From Candidatus Electrothrix gigas (GTDB lineage: Bacteria; Desulfobacterota; Desulfobulbia; Desulfobulbales; Desulfobulbaceae): 52,039 nucleotides of DNA. The notes under the pieces are model-generated. The model saw nothing but the letters and a program-made list of their open reading frames with translations, was not told the DNA's origin and made no database searches. Below are positions 1 through 7,941 of this stretch, piece by piece. The stretch spans positions 1 through 52,039 of the forward strand of contig QYLO01000015.1 of assembly GCA_022766165.1 (NCBI GenBank), read 5' to 3'. The first letter of the stretch is position 1. Each line of letters starts with the position of its first letter. Both the position numbers and the translations under genes were made by a program.

Positions 1-62
1 CTTTTCCTGTATTCTTTTTTTGTTTTTATTGTTCTTGAACTCGTTCACCCTGTTTGTTGAAT

Positions 63-94
63 GTTGATATAAATTTTGATCTTTTCATATCAAC
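63..94. other. Weak hairpin downstream of the first gene
   Basis: GTTGATAT at 63-70 pairs with ATATCAAC at 87-94. It lies past the 3' end of the minus-strand gene that stops at 182 and could help end its transcript, but there is no clear T-run. The rest of 1-181 is AT-rich and I see no gene in it. Confidence 0.25.
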
Positions 95-181
95 AAACAA
101 ATAGACAATCGTCAAGTAGAAAAATAGCCGGAAAAAAATTTTCAGCCTCTAAGATACTATGCTTAAATCATTAGGTGTTTT

Positions 182-853
182 TTATGAGCTGAATTGCTGT
201 GTATACGACAGAGGTAAAGAAAAATGCTTGTTGTCCATACCGCCTTGTCGATATGAACCGTAACGAGCTTTTATTCCTACGAGATTAGAATTATCATCAG
301 TTGCATCCGTTCTGACTTCTTTGCTTTGTTTGATCTTTGAAACATTTGATGTAAAACCAGAATCATAATCCGATTGCACTACATTTCCCATTAAGCTGTT
401 GGGATTACCGGCAATAGGATCGTTGGGAGTGGCAGCGGCTAACTCTTGCATCAAGGCGGTCAATGCATCCTCGCCGTTACTTTTAAGCCACTCTTCCAGT
501 TGATCAACACTGTCATCTCTTGTGGCTCCTATAAAAGTTTCTTGTACTCCGATTGCAGGAATATGTAAACTAAGTGCAGTGCTTCTTTCTAAAAAACTCA
601 AAGTAATCGGAATACCTTTGAGGTTTACTCTACTAAACACCCCTGATTGATCAGTATATCTATAGATTTGTTGTCTGATATAATCCTCATCTATTCCGTT
701 CATCACATCTTCTAGTGAACTGTAACTTTCTTGGTACGTGAATCCTTCAGAACTCACTAGTATATCAAAAATAGATTCAGAGAAAACATTTTGTGGCAAA
801 GCCAATACTGCACCTGTGGACATTACTGTTAATACGCTTTGTAATTTTTTCAT
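182..853 (-). CDS. Small exported protein with a short beta-barrel-like tail, possibly truncated
   Basis: The 223-residue product starts with a signal peptide (MKKLQSVLTVMSTGAVLALP, cleavage probably after FS near residue 25), so it should be exported. No enzymatic motif is visible. The last 30 residues (GIKARYGSY, then SLPLSYTQQF) alternate polar and aromatic/hydrophobic residues in the style of the first strands of an outer-membrane barrel. The frame then stops at 182, and reading on in the same frame meets another stop about 11 codons later. A barrel of one or two strands would not be stable, so the gene may be a shortened form of a longer outer-membrane protein; this is inference. It is the last gene of the long minus-strand cluster, 203 bases after the preceding stop, with a hairpin repeat in the gap, so it may be transcribed separately. 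No convincing ribosome binding site precedes the ATG. Confidence 0.6.
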   Translation of the reverse strand: MKKLQSVLTVMSTGAVLALPQNVFSESIFDILVSSEGFTYQESYSSLEDVMNGIDEDYIRQQIYRYTDQSGVFSRVNLKGIPITLSFLERSTALSLHIPAIGVQETFIGATRDDSVDQLEEWLKSNGEDALTALMQELAAATPNDPIAGNPNSLMGNVVQSDYDSGFTSNVSKIKQSKEVRTDATDDNSNLVGIKARYGSYRQGGMDNKHFSLPLSYTQQFSS

Positions 854-949
854 GATTTCATTGTGTTAAAAAATTAAGAAATAAAAAAAGTTAGTACGAT
901 ACAGCACTGTTACAACATAGTTCATATACTCCAGCTTTTGAGCTTGTGG

Positions 950-1043
950 CTTGCTTGAGTATAAACTTTGTGAAGCTCTGCTTTGCTCACAGAGGGGAAG
1001 CAGAGCTTCAGGAAAAGGATTTCCAAGCGGGGCTTGGGAACAG
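950..1043. repeat. REP-like palindromic repeat, two adjacent hairpins
   Basis: A perfect 12-bp inverted repeat (GAAGCTCTGCTT at 972-983, AAGCAGAGCTTC at 998-1009) is followed by a second palindrome, CCAAGC/GCTTGG, at 1023-1037, leading into GGGAACAGG. The motif of an AAGC palindrome followed by GGGAAC is like dispersed intergenic hairpins common in many bacteria. It separates the 223-residue gene from the lipoprotein gene and could act as a transcript end or mRNA stabiliser. Confidence 0.6.
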
Positions 1044-1056
1044 GTAAAAAAGCAAT

Positions 1057-1698
1057 TTATGCACCAATACCTACCGTGCCAAGCCGCTCAAGCTCCTGAA
1101 TTGAATTATCAAGCTGAAAAATTTCAGCATTCAATTCATTAACGGTTCGTTCATATTGGCTTCTCTGATTATAATCTGAAAGTTTAGCCAGCATAGTACG
1201 CCGTACATTCATAGCTTCTATCACCTTGTTACGCTTATTTCTTACCTCATTCAGTTTATTTGCCACATCATTCGGATCTCGCCGTCTGGATTGCTTTAAT
1301 TGACTGATTTCTTGTTTAAGCTGAGAATTGTAGGCAACAGCTTTATTATTGTAACGTCGAGCTTCTGTAACTAAGTTCGATAACTGCTCATTCTCTAGGC
1401 GAACTTGGTCAAGATTATTTATTTGCTCTTGAGCAACATAGTATCCTATTCCGCCTCCTATAGCTGTAGTTGAAGCAATACAAAGTTTTTTGGCCACCCC
1501 GTCCAATGAATCACATGCTAGGAGTCCCACTCCCAGTCCCACCCCTGATCCAACACCGACTGCCTGAAGAAATATTGTTGTTTCTCCAGAATTTTCCAAA
1601 TCCGTTGATTGAGTCTCTCCCCCAGGCTGCATACCAGCGCAAGAAGAAAGAAGAAAAATTGCGATCAACAGAATGACAAGCTTTTTAATAATACTCAC
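1057..1698 (-). CDS. Glycine-zipper, coiled-coil lipoprotein
   Basis: The start is a GTG at 1698, chosen because a strong AGGAGG lies 6 bases upstream. The 213-residue product has a lipoprotein signal with lipobox LLSSC (Cys20), so it should be lipid-anchored in the periplasm, probably at the outer membrane. Residues about 45-85 are rich in spaced glycines (AVGVGSGVGLGVG, then AIGGGIGYYVA), a glycine-zipper pattern often found in membrane-inserting or oligomerising envelope proteins. Residues about 90-205 form a charged coiled coil. It follows the smaller lipoprotein gene by 24 bases and belongs to the vWA/tubulin-like cluster. It could be the outer-membrane contact of that machine; this is inference from position. 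No family name is certain. Confidence 0.75.
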   Translation of the reverse strand: MSIIKKLVILLIAIFLLSSCAGMQPGGETQSTDLENSGETTIFLQAVGVGSGVGLGVGLLACDSLDGVAKKLCIASTTAIGGGIGYYVAQEQINNLDQVRLENEQLSNLVTEARRYNNKAVAYNSQLKQEISQLKQSRRRDPNDVANKLNEVRNKRNKVIEAMNVRRTMLAKLSDYNQRSQYERTVNELNAEIFQLDNSIQELERLGTVGIGA

Positions 1699-1722
1699 GT
1701 ATTACCTCCTGTAACTAAAGGG

Positions 1723-2163
1723 TTAATAGGTCAGAGCCTCCAGCTCTTTTTGTTTCCTTTCTATTTCGTTCTTCTTCTTTGCAATCTTTGCTTCCATTTC
1801 CTGACAAAAATTTGCCTTTTTCTTCTTGATTTCCTGAATAGATTGATCAATATTTTCAAGTTGTTCCTCGTCTTTCTCAAGATTTTTTAATGCCTCCCTA
1901 AGCTGTAATTCAAGTTGCTTGACTTCTCCTTGTTTTTTCTTGATATCCCTTTTCAGGCGAGCTTTTTTTTGCTTCAGATTTTTTTTTTCTTGTTCAGAGG
2001 CAAGACGAACATTCTCTGCGTCAACTAATGATGCCTTGAAAGCTGCCGCTTTTTCTTCTTCGATCTTCATCATCTTTGTGTAGGCGCAGCCTGAAACAAA
2101 ATGCATAAGAAATAAGATACATGCTGCTGATATGATTTTATTTTTTACAGAGCTACAAGTCAT
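1723..2163 (-). CDS. Small coiled-coil lipoprotein
   Basis: The product is 146 residues with a lipoprotein signal ending in the lipobox FVSGC (Cys26). Almost all the rest is a Lys/Glu-rich coiled coil with few hydrophobic breaks. It starts at an ATG preceded by AGAGGAAA. It sits 31 bases after the FGE-type gene and 24 bases before the glycine-zipper lipoprotein, so the three are probably co-transcribed. By size and layout it resembles generic periplasmic spacer or scaffold lipoproteins. No enzymatic role is suggested by the sequence. Confidence 0.7.
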   Translation of the reverse strand: MTCSSVKNKIISAACILFLMHFVSGCAYTKMMKIEEEKAAAFKASLVDAENVRLASEQEKKNLKQKKARLKRDIKKKQGEVKQLELQLREALKNLEKDEEQLENIDQSIQEIKKKKANFCQEMEAKIAKKKNEIERKQKELEALTY

Positions 2164-2194
2164 CTTTATTTCCTCTTATCTTAGGATGTTGAAG

Positions 2195-4396
2195 TTATCT
2201 ATAAAACTCTTGTTGATCAAGGAACGACTCAACCAAGTCATTTGGTGGTAATGACCGTCCAGAGCGTACAGTCTGAAGATGGCGTTCAATAAGATGAAGA
2301 GCCTTGCGCTGTTCAACCGCTCCTCCTGTATCTTCACGATCCTTTAACCATGTTGCAACTTCCTGCTTGACCTCTGGAAAGAGTCTAGCTTGGGTTTCCT
2401 CAGCCATTTGCACCACAAGATGCCAGTAATCATGGATCATCTGTGATGCTTCTGAATGCATTGCCTCCGCTCTTTTTGGGGTAGCTTGAGGCAGGGTGAG
2501 GTATGCTTTTCTTTTTTTAAGAAGTCGGAAGCCAATATAGGCATTGGCACTTGCCTGCCGCATCAAGGCTTCAAGATAACGTTTTTCTGCTATTTTTGCA
2601 AGTTTTGCATTTTCAGCGATTGTATTTTCACAACCAAACTGTCGTCGTTCAAGATCTTCAATCCTCTGTTGTTTTTTCTCCAGATTGCGCTTAAACTCTG
2701 CAACCCTTTGCTGTTTTTGATCCAGATTGCGCTCAAGATCTTCAATCCTTTGCTGTTGCTTCAATTGTGAAGAACTTCCCTCAAAGGCTCGTTCTTTCAA
2801 CTTTTTTTGCAAATGAGCAAGCTGTTGTTTATCTTTCTCCCATTCCTTGCGGGGAGGCATAGCGGCAATCTGTTGTCTCAGATCTTTTACTTCAGTTTGG
2901 CTTTGCTCATATAAGTCCTGAAAAGTGAGCTTCGTGAGACTAGGAACGTTACTGGCATTGGCCTTCTGTAGCATCGCTGCTAATTTTTGTGACTCCTCCT
3001 TTAAGTGTTGTATCTCTCTCTTGGCCTGCCTGAGTTTCCGTTGCAGTGCATCCACCGTATCGGACTCAGGTCTTGCGGAAAGTTTTTTCTCCAAATCATG
3101 AACCGTTGCTTCCAGTTGTTCTTTACGATAGCGGTATGTTATGCTTTCCTGTTGCATTTCTTCGAGTGCAACTTGATCCTTGTTACGTAACCTCTGTAAG
3201 CGAGAAATTTCAGAATTTTTTTTCTTTATATCTGCCTTGAATCTGTTCGTTTCACTCTCAGAGTATTTCCTGCTATTTTTCTCTGCCTTTGTTGCAGGTG
3301 TTTCGTTGACCAAACTAGGTTCTTTCGATTCTAGGGAATCTACATAAAGCTTACATTCGCTATTTAAAACATCACTCCTACCGCTTGCACTTATTGCACT
3401 GCTCAGTGCAAGTCGAAACCCTACCCGATCAGAAAGTATAAGTTTTCCCTCTGAACTATGCGAAGCAAATTCAGTTCGGCAGGATACGTCAACGTATTTT
3501 GATGAATCTCTAAAGCTGTTTCCTCGAATGACAAACTGGCCTAGGCGACCATGTACGTATTGAGGCCCAAACAGACTGAGAGTCAGTTCTTCAACATTGC
3601 CCAGCATATCTCGTAATCCTATCGGATTTGCAAGCTTATTGCTTCCGCATTTCCTTGGCCTGCTGCCTGAATTTGTGCTGTACCATTCGTAGTTACCAAG
3701 CTCCTCAGTATACGGATGAGAACGATTAAAACGGTCAGGATCATTTTCCAATACCTTAATTCCGCCTCGTGCGGCAAAGGCCCATTCTGCCTCTGTAGGG
3801 AGCCGAGCAAAGGCGTATGATTGACCAATTCTTGGAAGTTTATCTTTTTGTTGTTGGAGCATCCATGTGTTTAATGCCTCAATAAATCGATAAACTTGAG
3901 CAACAGTTATTTTATTTTTGGGAAGTTGCGCCTGACTGTCGTCTAATTCCTTTGCAGCGGAATTTTTTCCTTCCTGTTCATCCATCCAGCGCATAATGCT
4001 GTTCCACTGCCCGCGAGAAACCTCTGTTTCGCCGAGATAATAAAGCCAATCCTGTTGTTGTTCGTTGCCGTTACGGCTGCCGATAAAAGAACCGGCAAGA
4101 TCAAGAGATACCCTCTGTTGTTTATAGGTTTGCTTTGATGGATCACGAGATCCAAGCTGGAATTCACGTGAAGCAAAATGGCGGGGAAAAGGTTTATCTT
4201 TAATGCCTAAATAAACAGCCTTAAAGCGCATTTCTGGTCCATTATAGGGTAATTTAATATTGACGGTTTCCGGTGCATTTTGTGCTGCAAGGGGATTTGA
4301 GCAGAGCAGAAGCAACAGAGCGGCTCTGAGCAGGGATCGTGCCGAGCAGATAAAAAATGATGCGAAGCTATGTTTATTTTTTTTCTCTGAAATCAT
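2195..4396 (-). CDS. Exported FGE/SUMF1-type domain protein with long coiled coil and shared C-terminal domain
   Basis: I chose the ATG at 4396 because the protein then begins with a proper signal peptide ending SNPLAAQ, with AAGAGAG upstream; a longer frame reaches 4447 and would overlap the previous gene. Product about 733 residues. After the signal, a formylglycine-generating-enzyme-like (SUMF1, lectin-type) fold spans roughly residues 60-330, shown by GETEVSRGQWN, RLPTEAEWAFAARGG, LGNVEE, VIRGNSF and DRVGFRLA. I cannot identify the two copper-binding cysteines of true FGE, so this is more likely a binding module than an oxidase. A coiled coil of about 200 residues follows, with EDLERNL-type repeats. 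The last 130 residues form a helical domain (EALMRQASANAYIGF through LIERHLQ) that is closely copied in the next gene upstream. It probably works in the periplasm with the ABC and lipoprotein genes of the cluster. Confidence 0.8.
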   Translation of the reverse strand: MISEKKNKHSFASFFICSARSLLRAALLLLLCSNPLAAQNAPETVNIKLPYNGPEMRFKAVYLGIKDKPFPRHFASREFQLGSRDPSKQTYKQQRVSLDLAGSFIGSRNGNEQQQDWLYYLGETEVSRGQWNSIMRWMDEQEGKNSAAKELDDSQAQLPKNKITVAQVYRFIEALNTWMLQQQKDKLPRIGQSYAFARLPTEAEWAFAARGGIKVLENDPDRFNRSHPYTEELGNYEWYSTNSGSRPRKCGSNKLANPIGLRDMLGNVEELTLSLFGPQYVHGRLGQFVIRGNSFRDSSKYVDVSCRTEFASHSSEGKLILSDRVGFRLALSSAISASGRSDVLNSECKLYVDSLESKEPSLVNETPATKAEKNSRKYSESETNRFKADIKKKNSEISRLQRLRNKDQVALEEMQQESITYRYRKEQLEATVHDLEKKLSARPESDTVDALQRKLRQAKREIQHLKEESQKLAAMLQKANASNVPSLTKLTFQDLYEQSQTEVKDLRQQIAAMPPRKEWEKDKQQLAHLQKKLKERAFEGSSSQLKQQQRIEDLERNLDQKQQRVAEFKRNLEKKQQRIEDLERRQFGCENTIAENAKLAKIAEKRYLEALMRQASANAYIGFRLLKKRKAYLTLPQATPKRAEAMHSEASQMIHDYWHLVVQMAEETQARLFPEVKQEVATWLKDREDTGGAVEQRKALHLIERHLQTVRSGRSLPPNDLVESFLDQQEFYR

Positions 4397-4409
4397 AGGG
4401 GTTCTCTCT

Positions 4410-5216
4410 TTATTTATTTTCTCCGTTGTCGGATTCTTGAGACTCAAGTTGTTCTATAAAGGTGTCAATAAGATCATTTGGAAACTGCGAGTTACCGGCA
4501 CGTACCTGATTAACATGGCGTTCAATAAGGTCAAGCGACTTACGTTGGATAGGGGAAAGAACATGTGGAGAGTTTTCAGTCCTGCATTCTTCGGAAAAAA
4601 AATTTTTTTCTGCTCCCTGTTGCAACCAGTCTGCTACTTCCTGTTTTGCCTCTGGAAAAAGTTCAACTTGAATTTCTTCTGTCATTCGTACTATGAAATA
4701 CCAGTAGTCATAGATTATCTGTGATGCTTCTGAAAGCATTGCCTGCGCTCTTTTTTGGGTAGCTTGAGGCAGGTTGAGATATGCTTCTCTTTTTTTAAGA
4801 ACTAGGAAGCCCATGTAGGCATTAGCACTTGCCTGCCGAATTAACGCCTCAACATATCGTTTTTCAGTGGCTCTTATACGTTTTTGCAATTCGATACGTT
4901 CGTTCTGAAGTTTCTCATTTTCACGAGATGTTATATCATAAAGATTCTTTCCTGTATCAAGAGCGAAGGCGAATAATACACAGGAAAGAATTACACCAGC
5001 AATGCTATACTTTATAACGGAAAAGATATATTTTATAATATTCCTTTTACTTAGTAGTGACTCGTTTAACTTTTCCTTCTCTGCTTCCATCTTCTTTGCT
5101 TCAGCATCATTCCTCCTGATCTCTGATTGAACCCTTGCATGTTCAAGTTCTGATTGTATTCTTTCATATTCAATTTCTCTTTCTCTTAGAATTCTTTCTC
5201 TTAATGGCGTATTCAT
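4410..5216 (-). CDS. Membrane-anchored protein sharing its C-terminal domain with the FGE-type neighbour
   Basis: The 268-residue product has a charged helical N-terminus (about residues 1-60, rich in E, R and K), one membrane segment (about 65-90, with AGVILSCVLFAFAL), a short coiled coil and a C-terminal domain from about residue 118. That domain carries EALIRQASANAYMGF, LNLPQATQKRAQAM, DYWYFIV and LIERHVNQVRAG. It matches the tail of the 733-residue neighbour at roughly 60 percent by eye, and the DNA at 4690-4860 is still very similar to 2425-2585, so the domain was duplicated fairly recently. A positively charged cytoplasmic start and a periplasmic tail fit the positive-inside rule. The gene starts 12 bases after the permease gene and ends 13 bases before the next start. 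The domain is not one I can name. Confidence 0.75.
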   Translation of the reverse strand: MNTPLRERILREREIEYERIQSELEHARVQSEIRRNDAEAKKMEAEKEKLNESLLSKRNIIKYIFSVIKYSIAGVILSCVLFAFALDTGKNLYDITSRENEKLQNERIELQKRIRATEKRYVEALIRQASANAYMGFLVLKKREAYLNLPQATQKRAQAMLSEASQIIYDYWYFIVRMTEEIQVELFPEAKQEVADWLQQGAEKNFFSEECRTENSPHVLSPIQRKSLDLIERHVNQVRAGNSQFPNDLIDTFIEQLESQESDNGENK

Positions 5217-5228
5217 TTTTATATCAAC

Positions 5229-7058
5229 CTATTCTCGAATATACTCACCCGGTTCAATACGTGTCACCGCAACAGCGGCAATCAATGAAGCCAGAGAAGC
5301 GGTTCCATACAAACCGGCAACAAGATACATAACCTGCTCTCTGTCCAAACGGGTTAATGAAGTAGCACTACCAAGTACGTCTATAAAAAGCCTATCAGTC
5401 TGATAACTGAAAATGCCATAAGCGATAAATGCGCTTGCAAGAGCTGCACTGACCAGCACGAGACTCTTGGCAAACGGGAACAGTACCAGTGAGACCGGAT
5501 GTAGCCCATAGAGTTGCAAATACGCTATATCTTTCCTTTTACGTTGAATCCCAGCATAGACATTCGCTAAGATGGCAAAGAAACCTGAAACACCGGAAAC
5601 CGCAAGAATGAGCAGATACAGTTTTTTCATATAGTCTGCCAGTTGCCGAATATTACGGACCTCGGCAATCCGAGAAACCGGTTCCATCAAGGCTTCGCTG
5701 GCCTGCTTTTTTCCTTTGGTGCGAATAAAATCCACAAGTTTTTCCAAGTCATCAATGGTCTTCGTATAAGCCCGAAAAAAACGTGTTTTTTGCTCAACCG
5801 GTCTGAACTCTCCAGCCTGCACATCATACATTGCCTCCTGACGGCGGGCAGCATTCATCTTGCCAGCAAACTGGGGATCAGTTACGAGATAGCCTTGAGG
5901 AATACCTTCCAAAGGATGAATTTGTACCGGAATAATAATTTCTTCTCCACTCGCTGTTGTGGAAAACGTCATCTCAGCCTTGGGATAGGGGAATTGTTTT
6001 TTATCATCCAGAGATATCCAGACATGGCGAAGATTGCTTGAACCAGAAGGAGGAGTTGTTTTTTCCTTTGCAAGAAACGAAGAGAGACGCAATGCTATGT
6101 TTTTTCCATCAGATCGCAAAGTCACCTTGAAGTCATCAATATAAGGAAGAGGTTCAGCTTGAAAACCCATCTCGTTATGCCGATTAACAAGCGAGGTAAA
6201 GTTATGCTCAAACACTCGGCTATTCAATGGCTTCCAGAGCCGTGCCTGCTGTTCCGCAGGATAGCCCCAAGATGTTACATCAAACAACGTGGGCAGTTGA
6301 CTGAAACCGAGTCCACGTCCGATCATGGTACGGTACTCTGCATCTGAGGGAATTCTCTTTAACAGAGTGACAATACCGTCATATTCAGGGGAAAGCGTAG
6401 TTCCACCTCCGGCAAGTCCAAGCTCCGGAACAGCGCCGCCCCTGCGCCATTGATGGAGTTTTTTGAACAGATAAGCATCCAGCCATATCTTGCTATCCTG
6501 ACTGGCCTTGACAGGTAATACACCGGCCACCTGCATTTGCAAAGGAATTCGTTCTTCCTGACCAGTGGAGCGGATCAAGGTGAGTGTTATGGGATCACCT
6601 TGCTTTTTTCTCAGATCGGCTGCAAGCGGCGTTGACAGGACAAGAGATTTTTTCCAATTCTCAAGAGTAATACTGTTTTCCACCAAAAGAGGATCGGCTT
6701 TGCCCGTGGGCAGGACATTGACTGGATTATTCATGCCTTCAACATCAAGGAGCAGAACCGCTGTGGGCGACTCAATAAGTGCGCCGGTTTCCTTGCGTAA
6801 GGATGCAAGCCATGCCTCATCAAGAGAGGTCTCCCATTTTGGCATAACAAGACGACTGACAGGGTCTTTTTGCAGATCATCAAGCATATTGCCGATAATG
6901 CCGCCTTGAAGGCCAAGCAGGATAAATAGGGGGGCAAAAACCGCTCCCAAGGCAAGGATCATGCAGAGCGAGAGTATCCATTCAAAGCGCAAATCGGCAA
7001 AGACGAGTCTGATTATATGGAGAAAGTCCAGACTGTCAGATTGATTTTTTATTGTCAT
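5229..7058 (-). CDS. FtsX/MacB-type ABC transporter permease
   Basis: At 609 residues it has one membrane segment near the N-terminus (about 28-60, LCMILALGAVFAPLFILL), a large extracytoplasmic domain of about 400 residues, and three C-terminal membrane segments (about 475-600: LAVSGVSGFFAILANVYAG, ALASAFIAYGIF, GTASLASLIAAVAVTRI). It ends in the RIEPGEYIRE tail typical of FtsX-fold permeases, which often read ..P...LR.. at this point. Proteins of this class do not import solutes; they act as mechanotransmission or lipoprotein-extraction machines (LolCDE, MacB, FtsEX). The ATPase partner is the gene just upstream, 82 bases away. Close linkage to two lipoproteins and a periplasmic FGE-type protein suggests handling of envelope proteins; that is inference. 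Confidence 0.85.
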   Translation of the reverse strand: MTIKNQSDSLDFLHIIRLVFADLRFEWILSLCMILALGAVFAPLFILLGLQGGIIGNMLDDLQKDPVSRLVMPKWETSLDEAWLASLRKETGALIESPTAVLLLDVEGMNNPVNVLPTGKADPLLVENSITLENWKKSLVLSTPLAADLRKKQGDPITLTLIRSTGQEERIPLQMQVAGVLPVKASQDSKIWLDAYLFKKLHQWRRGGAVPELGLAGGGTTLSPEYDGIVTLLKRIPSDAEYRTMIGRGLGFSQLPTLFDVTSWGYPAEQQARLWKPLNSRVFEHNFTSLVNRHNEMGFQAEPLPYIDDFKVTLRSDGKNIALRLSSFLAKEKTTPPSGSSNLRHVWISLDDKKQFPYPKAEMTFSTTASGEEIIIPVQIHPLEGIPQGYLVTDPQFAGKMNAARRQEAMYDVQAGEFRPVEQKTRFFRAYTKTIDDLEKLVDFIRTKGKKQASEALMEPVSRIAEVRNIRQLADYMKKLYLLILAVSGVSGFFAILANVYAGIQRKRKDIAYLQLYGLHPVSLVLFPFAKSLVLVSAALASAFIAYGIFSYQTDRLFIDVLGSATSLTRLDREQVMYLVAGLYGTASLASLIAAVAVTRIEPGEYIRE

Positions 7059-7140
7059 GTATTCTTTTCCTAATATTTTTCAGCAGTAGTCTGCATATCG
7101 AATATCGACAACCACCTGAAATATTTTTCTGTTCGTTACT

Positions 7141-7851
7141 CTATCTTTGGCAGTTGGAATCCAAGCGTAGAGTGGAACGTACCCCGTTTCCTGTTTTTTC
7201 TATCGTGAAACGATACATTCTATCAGCATGTTCCTCTGCCAGCTTCTGATCATGGGTCACCATAATAAGGCTTGTCCCTTTTGCACGAGCCAAGTTTTTA
7301 AACGTAGCCATGAGTTCCCTAGCACTTTCCGTATCTAGGGCTGAAGAGGGTTCATCGGCAAGAATGATTGGGGCTTCTTGAATCAAAGCACGGGCAATTG
7401 CCGCTTTCTGTCGCTGCCCACCCGATACCTTGCCCGGTCGTTTGTCCAAGATATCGGCAATGCCTAGCTGTCCAGTCAAATGATCGACATGAAATATACT
7501 TTTACCCCTCAATCGGGCGGCAAAACGAATATTTTCTCGGATAGTAAGAAATTCTAACAGCCCACCGGTTTGCAAAACATAGGAAATATACCTGCGACGA
7601 AGTTGAGTTTTTTCTCGGCCTGTTAATTCGTTGATGAGTGTTCCCATAATGCGGAAATCCATAGCACTATCTGAGGATAGAATCAGGCCAAGCATATCAA
7701 GAAAGGTACTCTTGCCGCTCCCGTTTGCTCCCACTATGACGGTAAAAGAGGCAGGGGGAACCGTAAACTCTGGAATAGTAACTTCAACTTTTCGGACACT
7801 GTCACCACGTGTTTTCAACATGTTAGAGACAGATATTCTGGATTGTTCCAT
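7141..7851 (-). CDS. LolD/MacB-type ABC transporter ATP-binding protein
   Basis: The 236-residue ATPase has Walker A GANGSGKST at 41-49, a Q-loop around LQTGG (residue 94), the ABC signature VSGGQRQK at 142-149, Walker B IILADEPSSALD at 162-173, and the switch histidine in MVTHDQ. Length and spacing fit the LolD/FtsE/MacB group. It pairs with the FtsX-type permease downstream, forming a dimeric ATPase under that permease in the inner membrane. It is separated from the vWA gene upstream by 90 bases that hold a small palindromic repeat. Which envelope substrate or signal it serves cannot be read from the sequence. Confidence 0.9.
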   Translation of the reverse strand: MEQSRISVSNMLKTRGDSVRKVEVTIPEFTVPPASFTVIVGANGSGKSTFLDMLGLILSSDSAMDFRIMGTLINELTGREKTQLRRRYISYVLQTGGLLEFLTIRENIRFAARLRGKSIFHVDHLTGQLGIADILDKRPGKVSGGQRQKAAIARALIQEAPIILADEPSSALDTESARELMATFKNLARAKGTSLIMVTHDQKLAEEHADRMYRFTIEKTGNGVRSTLRLDSNCQR

Positions 7852-7890
7852 ACTCTTTGGATATCTGTTAGGAATTCAATAAAATTAAGA

Positions 7891-7926
7891 GGGGTACAGC
7901 ATGTCGTACCCATGTCGTACCCCTAC
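7891..7926. repeat. Small GTAGGGG-type palindromic repeat
   Basis: On the minus strand it begins GTAGGGGTACGACATG, repeats GGTACGACATG and closes with CTGTACCCC. It shares the GTAGGGG edge with the repeats at 10173-10233 and 43542-43620 and fills most of the gap between the vWA stop and the ABC ATPase start. Confidence 0.55.
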
Positions 7927-7941
7927 AGTTACTTGTTCCGA

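Noticed and set aside
951..1142. 63-codon plus-strand ORF
   Set aside because: It runs through the palindromic repeat and the antisense of the glycine-zipper lipoprotein, and has no ribosome binding site.
4260..4724. 154-codon plus-strand ORF
   Set aside because: It is antisense to the ends of two well-supported minus-strand genes and has no recognisable domain.
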